The position numbers and the translations under genes are program-made. Source: Chaetoderma sp. LZ-2023a (taxonomy: Eukaryota; Mollusca; Caudofoveata; Chaetodermatida; Chaetodermatidae). From it: DNA of 64,000 nucleotides. The DNA lies in NCBI GenBank assembly GCA_034401795.1, contig CM067374.1, positions 129,896,901-129,960,900 on the forward strand. Direction: 5' to 3'. Shown here one piece after another: positions 1 through 13,400 of this stretch (position 1 is the stretch's first letter; every line of letters begins with the position of its first letter). The notes beneath the pieces are model-generated. The model had not been told where the DNA came from. It was given only the letters and a program-made list of their open reading frames with translations, and did no database searches.

Positions 1-4
1 GGAG
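1..4 (+). CDS. CHORDC1: possible 3' tip of CHORDC1 exon 1 with splice donor
   Basis: The window opens with ggag|gtaagc, a good donor match. Exon 2 begins 'at tct', which needs one base from the previous exon. A final g restores a GAT (Asp) codon just before SCQFHPG, the residue expected from other CHORD proteins. The phase fits but four bases cannot prove it. Confidence 0.35.
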
Positions 5-29
5 GTAAGCCATGTGTCAGTCACGTTTG

Positions 30-236
30 TGCTTAAGCTATGCAAACAAGTGGCTGGTTCATGGTTATGGCTACCCGGTTGCTGGGCGGGTACCCATTTT
101 CAGGAACTGGCAAGAGCTGTGATAAAGTCCAAAAGACTCTTAGGGCACGTCTACCTAGGTGGCTGTTATCAATAAGTAATGTAATGGTAAGTATTGTTAG
201 ATCTGAGAGAATGGGAAATTGAAATTTCCTTCAACT
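30..236 (+). repeat. decayed DIRS terminal repeat (solo relic)
   Basis: It matches the reverse complement of the DIRS left end at 61.0-61.2 kb: shared gctatgcaaacaa, the gggtac block, and then tggtaagtattgttagatct with gaaattgaaatttcctt. Identity is patchy, so the relic is old. It lies in CHORDC1 intron 1. Confidence 0.6.
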
Positions 237-860
237 TGCTGCAGATATTTCGAGCAGTTTGATTGTCAGTCATTGCTGACTAAGGCAGCAATAACTTTGT
301 CAAATTATTCTAAGAATAATCATTTCCTGGTTTTCAGTATTATTACTAGCTAACAGATGTATGTACAATTAGCATTTGCCATATATGTTATCGAAATCCA
401 GTGTGATATGTGTTAGCAACTGCTGTAGTTGTGTTCATTTCATTGTCAATCAGTTGGTAATCGTGTCATTTATAAGCACTGCACGTGATCGTGCATGTGC
501 CAGCCGGATCTACCAGGCATTGGAAATATATTTCACAATGGACCCTGATAATGTATATGGCATAGGCCTAACTAGGTTTCATACAAAAATGCTAGCTAAA
601 AATATTGAAATTTAATTGATTATTCTGAGAGCAATTAGACATAGTTGTTGCTGCCTAAGGCAGCAACGATTGGCAATCAAATTGCGCGAAATATCTGTAG
701 TAAGTGCTATTACATTGCTGCTTCTTTTGAGAACAATTTAATTGAAAGTTGTTGCAGCAACAGCTGGGGAAGACTGTATTATCAGCTAGATTATTTTGAG
801 AACAATTTGACTTAATGTTCTTGCTACTATAGGCAGCAATAATCGTCAATCAACTTGTTC
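225..860. repeat. cluster of decayed Fam-B-like hairpins
   Basis: Several imperfect palindromes have cores of the type tgctgcctaaggcagca (around 283 and 652) flanked by AT-rich arms such as caatttgac / gtcaaatt. They resemble the central hairpin of Fam-B but have lost the outer ends. Confidence 0.45.
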
Positions 861-1074
861 TGAAGATAATTTGCGTAGCACGCTGCAAACTATTGACTCG
901 ACGAGCACTGCTCGACTAAAATTGTTTTACGTGTCTAGTCCGGTATATAAAGGGAACTTTGACGTCACAACTTGATACAAGATTGCAGAGCGGCTCTTAG
1001 CATCAGAAATCTGGGCATTTTCTTAGCCTACTTTGGTAGTTTTATCAGCTTACAATAGCTTTAAGCTGGCCAAA

Positions 1075-1258
1075 ACTGGCATCTGCAGTGGTCTAGAGAA
1101 ATGTCCAGTTACAGAGTGATTTGAAGACTATTTTTAGAATATTTTCCATTCGAATGACTGGCAAATTCTCAAAAATCATTTCTTGGTCTTCAAATAGGAA
1201 TTTTCTATGAGAAACTTGAAATTTTCTTGACCAAATTTGACCATTTAAGTGTTTAAAT
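1075..1258. mobile_element. Fam-A MITE, decayed copy
   Basis: It retains ctgcagtggtctagagaaatgtcc, the gaagactatttttagaa arm, a worn gaatgactggc centre and the closing ttgaccatttaagtgtttaa. The palindrome is badly eroded. Confidence 0.55.
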
Positions 1259-1298
1259 AGTGTTTTACAGATTCTATTATTTCTGCATTTCTTTTTAG

Positions 1299-1405
1299 AT
1301 TCTTGTCAATTCCACCCGGGCATCCCTGTGTTCCATGATGCACTTAAAGGATGGTCCTGCTGTAAGAAACGCAGTACAGATTTTACAGAGTTTCTTAATA
1401 TGCCA
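1299..1405 (+). CDS. CHORDC1: CHORDC1 exon 2 (CHORD-I core)
   Basis: The acceptor is ttttctttttag at 1287-1298 and the donor is gtgagt at 1406. It encodes [18 protein letters not shown] then [14 protein letters not shown], the most conserved block of a CHORD, carrying Cys and His zinc ligands. Phase 1 in, phase 0 out. Confidence 0.95.
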
Positions 1406-4400
1406 GTGAGTACTATGGCTGTGCGATATACTGAGCTGGAAATTCACCTTCTTTAGCGGTGATCCATACAGCATTTCATTGATTGTTACCCCTTTCATAG
1501 TGAACCTAGGCTAAGTGAAAACAGAACTTACCACTGAGATGACTGGCTCGGTAACCGAGCCAGTCATTCCAGTGGTAACTCTTCAAAAATAGTCTTCTCT
1601 TGGCCTGCAAATGAACATTCAATTAGGAAATATTTTGATGTTCTTGAACAAATTTAGACATTTAAAGGGTTAATGGTAGAATCTGATTAAGAAAATTTAA
1701 ATTTTCTCTTAGAAAATGTCCCGAAAAAAGGTTATTTTTTATAATTTACCACTGAAATGAATGATTCGATTATCGATTCAGTCATTTCAGTTGTATAGTT
1801 TCAAAGATGGTTTTTGCCTGCAAATGGCATTGTCCAAATCCATAGCACATGCTGGGTTTGGCTGGTTGGAACATTAAGCATATTAACCCTTGAATTTTGT
1901 TCAAGAAGATTTAAATTTGCTCAGAAAATGCCTATTTGCAGACCAAGAAAAGAATATTTTTGAAAATTTACCACAGGAATGACTGGCTCAGTTATCTTGT
2001 GCTGCAAATGTACATTTCCAGAGCACTGCAGAAGCCGTTTTTGGCTGATATTAGTGTTATTGGTTAAATGATTAAATTCACACCTATATCTAGCATTCTT
2101 TGCTAACACATGCGCAAGAGCAATCAGAGATTCCAGACCCTCATTCTGCCGTTTCTGTTGTTTTTGGATTTTTTCCGGATTTCTTCGGATCACATCAAAC
2201 GGTATGGAATCCTAGTCAGGGTTCATACTGGTCATGGAAATCCTGGAAAGTCATGGAATTTTAAATTTTAAATTCCAAGCCTGAAAAGTCATGGAAAATC
2301 AGGTTTTTTTAATCATACATGTATGTCATGGAAAAGTCATGGAAAATGGTAATCATGTAAAATAAAAAGACATCTGTGGGCAAATTTCAGACATTTTGAA
2401 GAATAACTCAGATGTTATTTTTGGAGTTACATCATAATGACAAATCTCCTAGATATTAATTCTCGAAGGCCGTGGAATTTGTCAATTTTGGTCATAAAAA
2501 AGTCATGGGATTTCAAATACAGACAGGTTTTTAGATACAGGTGCAGACAGACAGACACACAGACAGATCCGATTACAATACGCTTCACAGGGTGAGTGTA
2601 AATGGTTGAATTGTCTGAAGGCATCATTTACATCATATTACTTCATAAATTCTGTTTTGTCACCAGCTTTATGGTGGTTTGACTCCTGTCAATCTTGCCA
2701 TAACGTCTTTAAAGCTTACATTATTTGTATGTGCAGGGGTGTGTGAAAGGTCAACACAGCAATGAGAAACCACCAGAACCAGAAAAACCAGAGACACAGA
2801 ATGATGATAAAGATGTGGTGAGTCTAGCAAGGTGGGAGACAGGTGTGGTGACCTGTGTTTCTCATGGCATCTACATACATGTATAAATGTTGGATATCAC
2901 AGGGAGACCACACCCTAAAATCTGCGTGTTACCAGCTGAAATCTGGGGATTGGGTCCCAAACTGAAAATATGTGGTCCCATTGCAGGTTTTCTCATCTTA
3001 CCCGAAATACCGATTGCAAAAGCTCATTTAAAATTTAATTAGGATTATGTTGACTATTTTGAAACTAATTTGACTTGAAGGTTTTGCATCATATCATGCC
3101 TATTGTGGCAACAGGTTCCTGTCAAATTATTTTCAAAATATTTTGCAACTTACTTGCATACATGTACATGTAGATACCTTGAAATTGATATTGTGGTAAG
3201 ATGCATCTCATTTTGTAATAGTTACAGTACAGCTCCAAAATAAAATAAAACATACTATTTAATGTTTTAAACATAATAGAGGATCACAGTTTATCCATCA
3301 AACATAATGTCATAATCAACTACGTGATCTGTAGCATGAAGTTCGTCACATATGCTTAATTGATGCCGGACTAAGCGTTGTTGTATGAATTATATGCCTT
3401 TACTATTTATTGACCATGCTGGTGAATTTTTAAAAACTAGAACCCAGCCAAATTAGTTTTAAAATATTCAACAGCTTACCTGTATAGTTGTGTGGAAATT
3501 GGTAGTCATGGAGTTCACGGGTTTGAAAGATCCCAACACGGGCGAAGTGTGGGTGGAGCTTCTAGCTAAGGATGGGCAGGGCATAGCTAAAACTGGATTC
3601 CTCCATTGGATTGACATTGCTCCCTAAGGCAACTCTTTTAACCCTTATCACTGTGATGTTAGAAATTAAAATTTTCAAAATATATTAAAATGTGAACTGG
3701 TGTTCATTTTCCAACAAATTTGGTGGAAGATGGTGCTGTCATAGACAGCAACACCATCCACCAAAATTGAATTAAATTGTACACCAGTTTCTTTGCTATT
3801 GGCACAGTAAAAGATAGAATATTGACATCAGAGTGATAAGGGTTAACACATTACTGCCAGTACATGTATCTGTATCAACCTAGCACAACAGTCCAACGCC
3901 GTTCAATATTTTGAAACTAATTTCACTGCAAGGCATTACTGTCTGAAGTAGCTATATTTTCCAGGTGAGTTAATTTCACCATATTCAACAGAATATCTTG
4001 TTGACAGTTTTGTTAAAACTAATTTCTGTGTTTGTAGGTTGTGCCTGTTACAATACCTCAGCCAATCAAGCCAGTAGAGTTGATAGAGCGGCCTTCAGTT
4101 GATGAAACTATGGTTACATTGCCTCATACAGTGGCACCATCTTTGAAACAGGCACTCGAGAGAAAAATTGAACAACTAAAGCTAGAACACAATGAGGATG
4201 GTGAGTGATAGTAAATTGAGGGATCCGATCTGTCGCTCAAGTATCTATTATCATAATCAAATATGTCACTAGTTAGCTGACAATGATGTACATGTATAAC
4301 TAGGTCAGAATTGAAATGTATTTTGAAATTCACTTCGCTATGGTCTCTGTTGATGCCATAGGCAGCAACAACCCCCAGCCAAATTAGTATTAAAATATTC

Positions 4401-7400
4401 AGCATGTTATCGCCAGTTAAATTGAAATTTAGATTACAGAAATTCAGGTTTCAAAGTCAATTACAGGACATGTAAAAAGTGGGCGGAGCGTAGCTAGAAA
4501 TGGATCCCTGGATTAGGCAGTAACATTTGTATTGCTGAATTGTCAATTTACATTACTCAAATTGTTTGCAAAGTAATCAGCCCAGTGCAGGCATCATGAA
4601 TTCTTTAAGGTCATTCAAAATTCTTTAACCTTTAATGGTCAAATTTGTTCATGAAAATTGTAATTTTCTCACAGAAAATGTTCATTTGTAGATCCATGGA
4701 AGGTAATTTTGCATTGGTCTTGAGAAATGTTCATTGGTAGACCGAGAGAAGGATACATGCACATGTACCTCCCACGTGTAATAGCTTTTTTGTGTGCTGG
4801 GAAGGGGATGGGGTGGGGCCACATAAACGTAGGCCTTTGAGATGTGTGGTGAAAAGATAAACATTTTTAACCCTTTAACCCTCGAATTTATTCAAGAAAA
4901 TTTCAATTTTCTCATAGGAAATGTCCATTTGCAGACCAAGAGAAGATGATTTTTGAAAATTTACCACTGAAATGACTGGATCGGTTATTGAGCCAGTCAT
5001 TCCAGTGGTAAATTTTCAAAAATAGTCTGCTTTTTGTCTGCAAATGGGCATTTCTCAAGACCACTGTGGAAGCTGTTTTTGTCTGATATGAGGGATAAAG
5101 GGTTAAAGAACCATTATGTGTGTAGGGTTCTAAATAAATTACGGCAAATGCCCTGCCTCTTACATGTACATATGTACCATAATGCCCGTTAAGTTTGCCA
5201 GATATCTAAGTCAACATCTTCCTTAGGAAATAAAGTTTCCAAATTACATTACAGACTTATCCTTCAGCCTTTGACTAATGTTCCTGTACAAGTGACATAA
5301 AGTGAGTCTTGATCCTCATTGCCTGAGAAAGTTCGATATTGCCGTCATGCTCTTCATAGTGAGCCATGATCTGAATTGATGCCCTTAGGCAAAATGCCCA
5401 GAAAATTATGAATGCCATTAAGGCATCACTGCCTTTTGGTGTTTTACTGACACTTTCAAGGCCTGTCTGTGGTCCACTTACAAGATATAATCCTGCGGTT
5501 TCTTGATCAGATTTGTGTTTTTTGGGGAAACAAACAAGCACAATGTTAATGCCCCACCATATAGATATGTGGAGAATACATGTATATATATATAGCATTG
5601 GCTTTTTCCATCCTGTTTGTCCATCCCGAATATCCCTGCATGCGGTAGCTCAAGCTGTACTATAGGTACCATCAAGACATTTGAATGGCAGCATACTCTT
5701 GTGGCCCCAAAGAACCCGAGTGATTTTGGTGTCAGTAGGTCAAGGTCACAGTGATCCGCTTATGGATAACATAAGTTCTACGGAAGGTATCTTAACAAAC
5801 CCTGACCTTTGCGTTCGAAGAAGTGTATTAATTTTGGGTCCAAAAGTCAAAGGTCAAGATCATGGTGATCACCGTAGGAAATTGTTTGCATTTCCAGATA
5901 ATAATTCAAGACCTACTGTAGGGATCTTCACCAAACTAGGACCATGTGTTGCCTTTGGACGTCCAAAGATCACTATTAATTTTTAGTTCAAAAGGTCTTA
6001 GTCACGATGAGCCAATTAAGAAAATTGGGTTGCATTTCTGAATGATAGCTCAAGTTTTAACAAAAGTGATCTACAACAAACCTGACCTGTGTGATGCCCT
6101 TGGGGTCAAAGTCACTAAGGAAATTGTGATTACTTTTAGTTCTAATAATATCCCCTTAATTACTGAGTGAATGTCATCAGTACGGTATGCATAAATAAGC
6201 ATGAACGTAATGTTCTGTGTCAATATCCTTTGACACTGTCCTGCCAGACAAATCTCATACTGCAGTGGTCTATTGCATGATGGTGCTGGGGAAGGGCATA
6301 GAATTCAGTAATCTCTGATTGCTGTTCTTGTTGTGATTGCAGGTGATCATGAGAGTAAATTCGTGGCGATGGGAACACGCTGTAATAATTCAGGGTGCAA
6401 AAAGGTAAGAAATCCTCTTAAGAAAAATTTATTCTTGGACTTTTTAACACTCATATCAAAAACAGCTTCTGCAGTGGTCATGAGAAATGTCCATTTGCAG
6501 ATAAAGAGAAGAATATTTTAGAAAATTTATCACTGGAATGACTGGCTCGATAACCGAGCCAGTCATTCCAGTGGTAAAGTTTCAAAAATAGCTTTTTCTT
6601 CATCTGCAAATGGACATTTTCTAGGGAAAATTTTTAATTTTCTTGAACAGTTTTGAGCAAATATGCTGGGCGATATGAGCTTAACCCTTTCACCAATGAA
6701 TTCCCCATATCTCATTCTCAAGGCAATTCTACAGGAACTGTTGAATATTTTGAAATTAATTTGACTGGAAATCATTGCTGCTCTAGGCAGCAATGTCTCC
6801 CAGTCAAATTTAATTTCAAAATATTCAACAGATAAAGTTTTATATCGTAAAGAATATACCTTTTCAGGGTTTGGGTTCATGGATACAATATGTATTAGAA
6901 AATCAATTTTCTTGACAAATCTTGACCATTAAAGGACTTTAACACTCATATCAGCCAAAACGGCTTCTTGAGTGGTCATGAGAAATATCAATTTGCAGAC
7001 CAAAAGAAGACTATTTTTGAAAATTTACCACTGGAATGACTGGCTCAATAACCAAGCCAGTCATTCCAGTGGTAAATTTTCAAAAACAGTCTTCTCTTGG
7101 TCTGCAAATAGAGATTTTTCTATGACAAATTTGAGTGTTAAAGTGTTAATATGATGTTTGATTATTTCCAGTGCTACGAGGGTGAGCAGAGCAATGACGA
7201 GGAATGTGTTTATCATTCAGGTGCTCCAATATTCCACGAAGGGTAAAGAGTTATTATAATACCATAGTCACCTTTGTGTACCATTTTGATAGATTTACTA
7301 GTTAGGAACACATATTTGTTATGTGTGTCAGTTGAGGCAGTTATAAATATATTGATTCTTTGACCGAAAATGGTGGTCCTTTGTGGAGCTAGATGGGTTC

Positions 7401-10400
7401 CCGGCTGGTCTCCGAAGTGAAGTGTGTGTAGCAGGCTATCCTCATATATACCCGTAAATAGTGCATACCGTACTTTCGTGTATATTGCGCAGTTTTTTGC
7501 TAATTTTGCTCCAGGCCAGAAGGGGGGGGTGCGTCTTTGTATTTTGTATTATGCATTAGTATAAACCAATTTTTTGGACTCAGAATTTTGTGTCAGAATG
7601 GCGGCCCTGATCTACAATTAAGCCAAAAAATGTGATATATCAAAGGGAAACCACGACTTCCTCTTGCCTGCCGTATTGCAATGACCAATATTGTGGGCTA
7701 CATTGTGTGTAATAATTGTATTCTATGTAATATTTGTGAATCGTACGTGTATGATTCTTAAATGGTGAAATAAAACTAAACTAACAAGTCATTGTACATG
7801 TATTATCGTAAACCAACATAAGATGACCCAAAACAACTTAAGAAATAAAATGAGGTTAGATCCCTTATTAAGTTGGATGACCAAATTAAAGCTCTTTTGT
7901 GATTGGAGGCATTCCACTGAACTTTATTTGGACTAGAAGGAGACCTCCCAAATAAAAGCAGATTTTGCAACGTCGCAAATGCCAATATCGCAAATTAATA
8001 ATAAATATATACAGAAGATAATGTTTTTAAAACAATTTGAGCAATAAATTCACTATTACCTACATGTAATCAGTAAATGTATTCGGCAATATATTTACTG
8101 GCGAAATTTGTGTTCACTTGGGCGATTTTGTCCCGGCCGACTTTGTCACATTACATTCTACCGAGTATTAATCACTGTATTAATCAGCTATAGGACGAGT
8201 TTATGCCGTCACTCTTGTAGCTACTCGAAGCTCCCCTCCTATTTGTGGATTGCGCATGGTCTCTAACCGGGTACTACTATTAGCCTCTTCGCGCTACTCT
8301 GGTAACAACCTAAACTCGTCCTATAGCCTAATACATCACATGATTTCTTTGGATTAATTTTGATGAAATAAACAATGTTTACTATAATATATGCAATATT
8401 TAGGCGGTCCAATTAATAATTTACGGTATACATCAGGCATAGGCGTAAGATGGTAAGAATTTCTAGTGTGAAAAACTTGAAATGTTCTAATTTTGTGTTA
8501 TTTTTTATATCATTTTTTCCCCAATTTTTTCTTGAAATATACCTAATAGAAGTCGCCACCCTTTCTCAGAGGTTTAGATTTAAAGAATTTACAGCCCTTG
8601 TCCTATTAGAAGCCGCGGTTACTAATGATTGTTTTACCAATTTTCGTTCGTCAGAAAAATGTTTTGCAATCTTTCTGAACTATGACTGCATGTTATAAGG
8701 CTTTTTTGGCTCATATTTTGTCAAATTTTGCCGTGCGTGTTATCTATTAGTGCACAATATATATACGAAAGTACGGTAATTTTCATTCGATACACAATAC
8801 AAAGTGTATTTCAGCATGTACTTGTAATGTTCAACATCCATGTTTGAAACTCTTAGGCACTATCGCTCTTAAACCTTTAACACTCATACATGTATCAGCC
8901 AAAAACGGTGTCTGCAGTGGTCTTGAAAATGTCCATTTGCAGACCAAGAGAAGAGTATTTTTGGAAAATTACCACTGGAATTGACTGGCTCAATAACCGA
9001 GCCAGTCATTCCAGTATTACATTTTCAAAAAATAATCTCTTGGTCTGCAAATGGATATTTTTAATGACAAAATTTACGTTTTCTTGAACAAATTTGAGGG
9101 TTAAAGGGTTAAACCTTTAACTCTTGAAATTCCAATATCTCAAATTTCAATTTCAATACAACTTAACAGTCCTGAGAGCTGTTGAATATTCTGAAACTAA
9201 TTTGATCGGAACCTGTTGCTGCCATATTGATCATAAAGGATGTCATTTTTGGCTTGTGGGCATTAAATGGTTAATCTATTGTCTGTACTGGCCAAACATT
9301 CATGCCATTCTCAAGCAAAATGACTGTGGTGTCTATGCAATGTTTCACTTGTAAACTACATATAAGTATATATGGGCCTATGTAATGTTGTTCCATTTAT
9401 TTTTGTGTCAGACTGATATCTATTTCTACTGAAGATCCCTTCACCAGACCAGGCTTGGAGCTTGTCCTCAGAGGTCTGAAGAACCATACTGATATTGGGG
9501 TCAAGAGGTCAATGTGACATTATTACAGAAAATTGTGTTGCGTTTCTGAACGATAACGAGTCTAACAATAGGTCAATTTCGATGTGACTTAGTTATGGAA
9601 GCTGTTGTTTCCGGACGATTTCCAGATTTGGATAGGAGGATGCCTTAGCGGGTTTGACGACCATATTGATTTGGGGGTCAAAAGTTCAATGGGCAGGATG
9701 ACCTAATTAAGAGAATTGTGCTTCTGCAGGTGGGTATGGTGTGGGCATAGATTTCAGCAATCTCTTGTTACATGCATGTGTTACAGGATGAAATATTGGT
9801 CTTGCTGTAAGAGAAAGACGACAGAGTTCACATCATTCCTCGATCAGGAGGGATGCTGTCGAGGAAAGCATCTCTGGAAAAAGAAACAGGTGTGCTATAT
9901 GTATATAACAATTTGATTGTCATGCCGGCGAAAAAAAGGTCTGAACGGGTATTCAGGAATGGGTATTTACAAGTCGAGAAAAGAAATTTTTTGAAAATTT
10001 ACTGCTGGAATGACTGGCTCGGTAATCGAGCCAGTCATTCCAGTATTAAATATTCAAAAATCATCATCTTTTGGCTCATAAATTGGGTGATATTGCACTT
10101 AGCTAAAATATCACATTTTCTTGACACATCTTGAGCATTGGCGGGTTAAAAAGACTAATTATTACCAGCCAGATGTACTGGTCAATCCTGAAATATTACA
10201 GTACAGCTGAGAAATAACTTAACGCAGGGCATAATTAGAACTTGACATCTGCATAGCATGCATTGATATGCAAATTATAAATTGTTTAGTGGTCAGGAAA
10301 AATGTATAACAATTAGTGATAAAACTAAAGAAAATCAATGAAAAATTGCAATCGCGTGCACATTTTACAATTTACATAGCAGATATGGCTATACATGTTG

Positions 10401-13400
10401 CAGAATGTATAGCAAGTAGCAACTATATAGATTTAATATGTGTAACAAATTGAGATGCAATACCAGATAAATTATGCCTTGTAACATGTTTCCAAAACTA
10501 AGTAAAATATACTGTTGAATATTTTGAAAATAATTAGATTGGAAGACATTTCCCAATCCAGTACATTTCTTACTAATATCTGTTTATGTTTTGTAGACAT
10601 ATTAACTTATTTATGAGCTGTATTGATTGCTACATGTAATGGCTTTAACTCTTTACTTGACTAGTTTGGTTAAGAAAATCAGAGTACTTTTGAAAATCTA
10701 CCACTAATGCCTGGCTTGGTTAATGAGTCAGTCATTCTTGTGGTAAATCTTCAAGAATCCGCCTCCCTTGTCCTACAAATGGATATTTGTACTCTGCAGG
10801 GTTTCTTATAAGGGCCCTTTTAAGGTTATATACCGCAAAAATGTAACTTAGTACCCCAAAGGTAGTGGCAGGGGGTCCCATGGGCCCCCTAAAAATCTTG
10901 TATGATTTTAATTGCTAATTAGTTTTCTAGGTTTTGCACAAAAATAGCTACAAAATCTAGATTGGTACCTCCATAATTCATAGCTGTGGTACTATCCACA
11001 TTTTCAAAAATAGTGTACTCTTGGCCTGAAAATGGACATTTCTTAACACAATTGCAGCTTTTGTCATTAATATGCCTTTGTTGTTATGTTGGGATAATTT
11101 GTAACCAGGTTCATTAATCGAGTAATCACGATTATTCTCAAATAATCAATTGCGATCACTCCAAGTAATAATCACACAAGCCTAGATCTATATTAAACGA
11201 TTAATCAATCTTATTTTTCTTCCCAGGAAAGTTCCTCGTGCCGTTTTGACTGGCATCAAACAAATTCTCAGGTGGTGATAGCATTTTATTCTAAAATCAT
11301 CGTCCCTGAAGAGACATATGTCAAGGCGAATCGTGTTTCCTGCAAAGTGAATATATTATTCGAGGCTGGAAAGAATCTTTTTGAGAAGGACATAGTTTTG
11401 TATGGGGTAAGAATATATTGTAGTAATGACAATGTAACATGTAAGCATATGTCTTGATGGATTGAGATCATACCACGTCAAAATGCTGCTATAGGCCCCT
11501 AATATTTACACTGGGAAAATGAAGGTTTATTCAACGCCGCTTGCCGCGGTTATGCATCAGTAGAAATTTTTAAAAGTATTGATAATACATAATTTGTTAC
11601 GTTGCACTCTTTGTTTGGGATTCCACTGAGAGGTTCCACTAGTATACTAGCTGAACTTATCATAATGAGGAACGAACCTTTCCATTTCATATGTGCCCCG
11701 CCCACCTCCAGCTAAGTTCCACCCCCACCTCATGTTGGGATCAGTTGATCCCTGATTATCAATTTCCAGGAGATTATACAGGTAAGCTGTTGAATATTTT
11801 GAAACTAATTTGACTGGGTGCACAGTCAAATTAATTTCAAAATCTTCAACAGCATGTTTATTAGTTATCAAAAATAGTACAATTCGTACATGTCGGACTA
11901 TTAAGCATTTAAAATGGACTAAATCGTATCATTCATGACATAATGATTGTGACATCATCCTACATGTCTCGTAGTTGATTATGACATCATATGATGGATG
12001 GATAAAGTCGAAAGGTCCATTTGTTGTATCCGCGCCTGTACAACATCAGATTCTACTTAAAGTTATCATATATTAATACCAGCTATGAGGCGCTATTTTA
12101 GTTAGTCATTTGTCATAACTTACTAAAAAGATTGTAGAGCATATGTTAGGTCCTTCACCATTATAATTCTTTTAGCCTAACTTGGGTTATGATGACTGTA
12201 AATCTACTGTTACTTAGGGAATGTTAATTTGCAGGCAAAGAGAAGACTATTTTTAAAAACTGACCACTGGAATTACTGTCACGGTTATTCAGCCAGGCAT
12301 TCTACTCAATTTTCAATAATAATACTCTCTTGGCCAACAAATGGACAGACACTCTTTGAGAACACTCAGAATTTTTGGCTGGTTTTGCTAGACTTGCACA
12401 ATTTTGATTGGCTCGAAAATTGCGATTATCTTTTAAATCGTGGATTTATAGGACTAAACATTAAATAATCAAATAATCGCGAATAATTTCTACTCCATAA
12501 AATGTATCAATTCCAATCTTTTACTTATGTTTTAAAGCGATCGGTCACAAAAGTTGACAATTTGCTCAATGAATGTTTACATCTCTATTTGCAGGCCAAA
12601 AGAAGACTATTTTTGAAAATATATCATTGGAATGACTGGCTCGATTCAGAACCAGGAATTCCAGTGATAGATTTCAAAAGTAGTCTTCTTGGCCTGCAAA
12701 TGGACTTTTCTACACACCATTGCAGCTTTCGTCATTGATATGCTTTTGTTGTTGTCTGAGTAAGCTGTACCCAAGCTGATTAATCAAGTAATCACGATTA
12801 TTCTTAAATAATTGATCGTGATTACCATATTCCTCCTATTAAAAACCTAGGGTTATATTAGGATAGTGATGAAGAAATTTCACCAGCAGAATGTCCGAGA
12901 AAGGGGGTTGGCATCTACATGTATTAGGGAGTTTTCCCCAAAAAATGTTTAGTCAACCCCCAAACCAGCTTCTAATAAGCTCATGTTAGACGTCTACATG
13001 TGTTTCCGGGATTCTATGAAATTACATCAGAAAACCAGCACATGCGTGACTAATTATAGGTACCGAGTCATGATTTCCTCACACGATTATCTATTTAGAA
13101 AAGAATTCTGAGATATATTGTTTGATTACACATTGAATTCAATCCGTTGACTATTCGCAGTTTGAAAAGCACGAAAGTAAAAATAGAAGCCTGGCTTCGT
13201 GCATTCTCGATCCCGTTTCGAAGGGAATCTCGCGAGACACGAATGCAAAAGGCTGCAACGCGATATCAACTTCCTTGTATGACAGGATTCATATCAATTC
13301 GCAGTTATCAAACGGGTACCCGTTATCCCGGTCTCATTTAACGTACAGTTCTGGGTTACCATCACACAATATAGTAATTTCTGAGTCCAAAACCACAGGT

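Noticed and set aside
940-970. tatataaag followed by tgacgtca, looking like a TATA box and CRE
   Set aside because: It lies in CHORDC1 intron 1 among decayed hairpins, no exon follows, and tgacgtca also occurs in the Fam-B repeats. Chance or repeat-derived.
5681-5986. 101-codon open frame
   Set aside because: It lies wholly within the ~120-bp periodic gtcaaaggtcaagg repeat; no domain and no homologous frame in the other copies.
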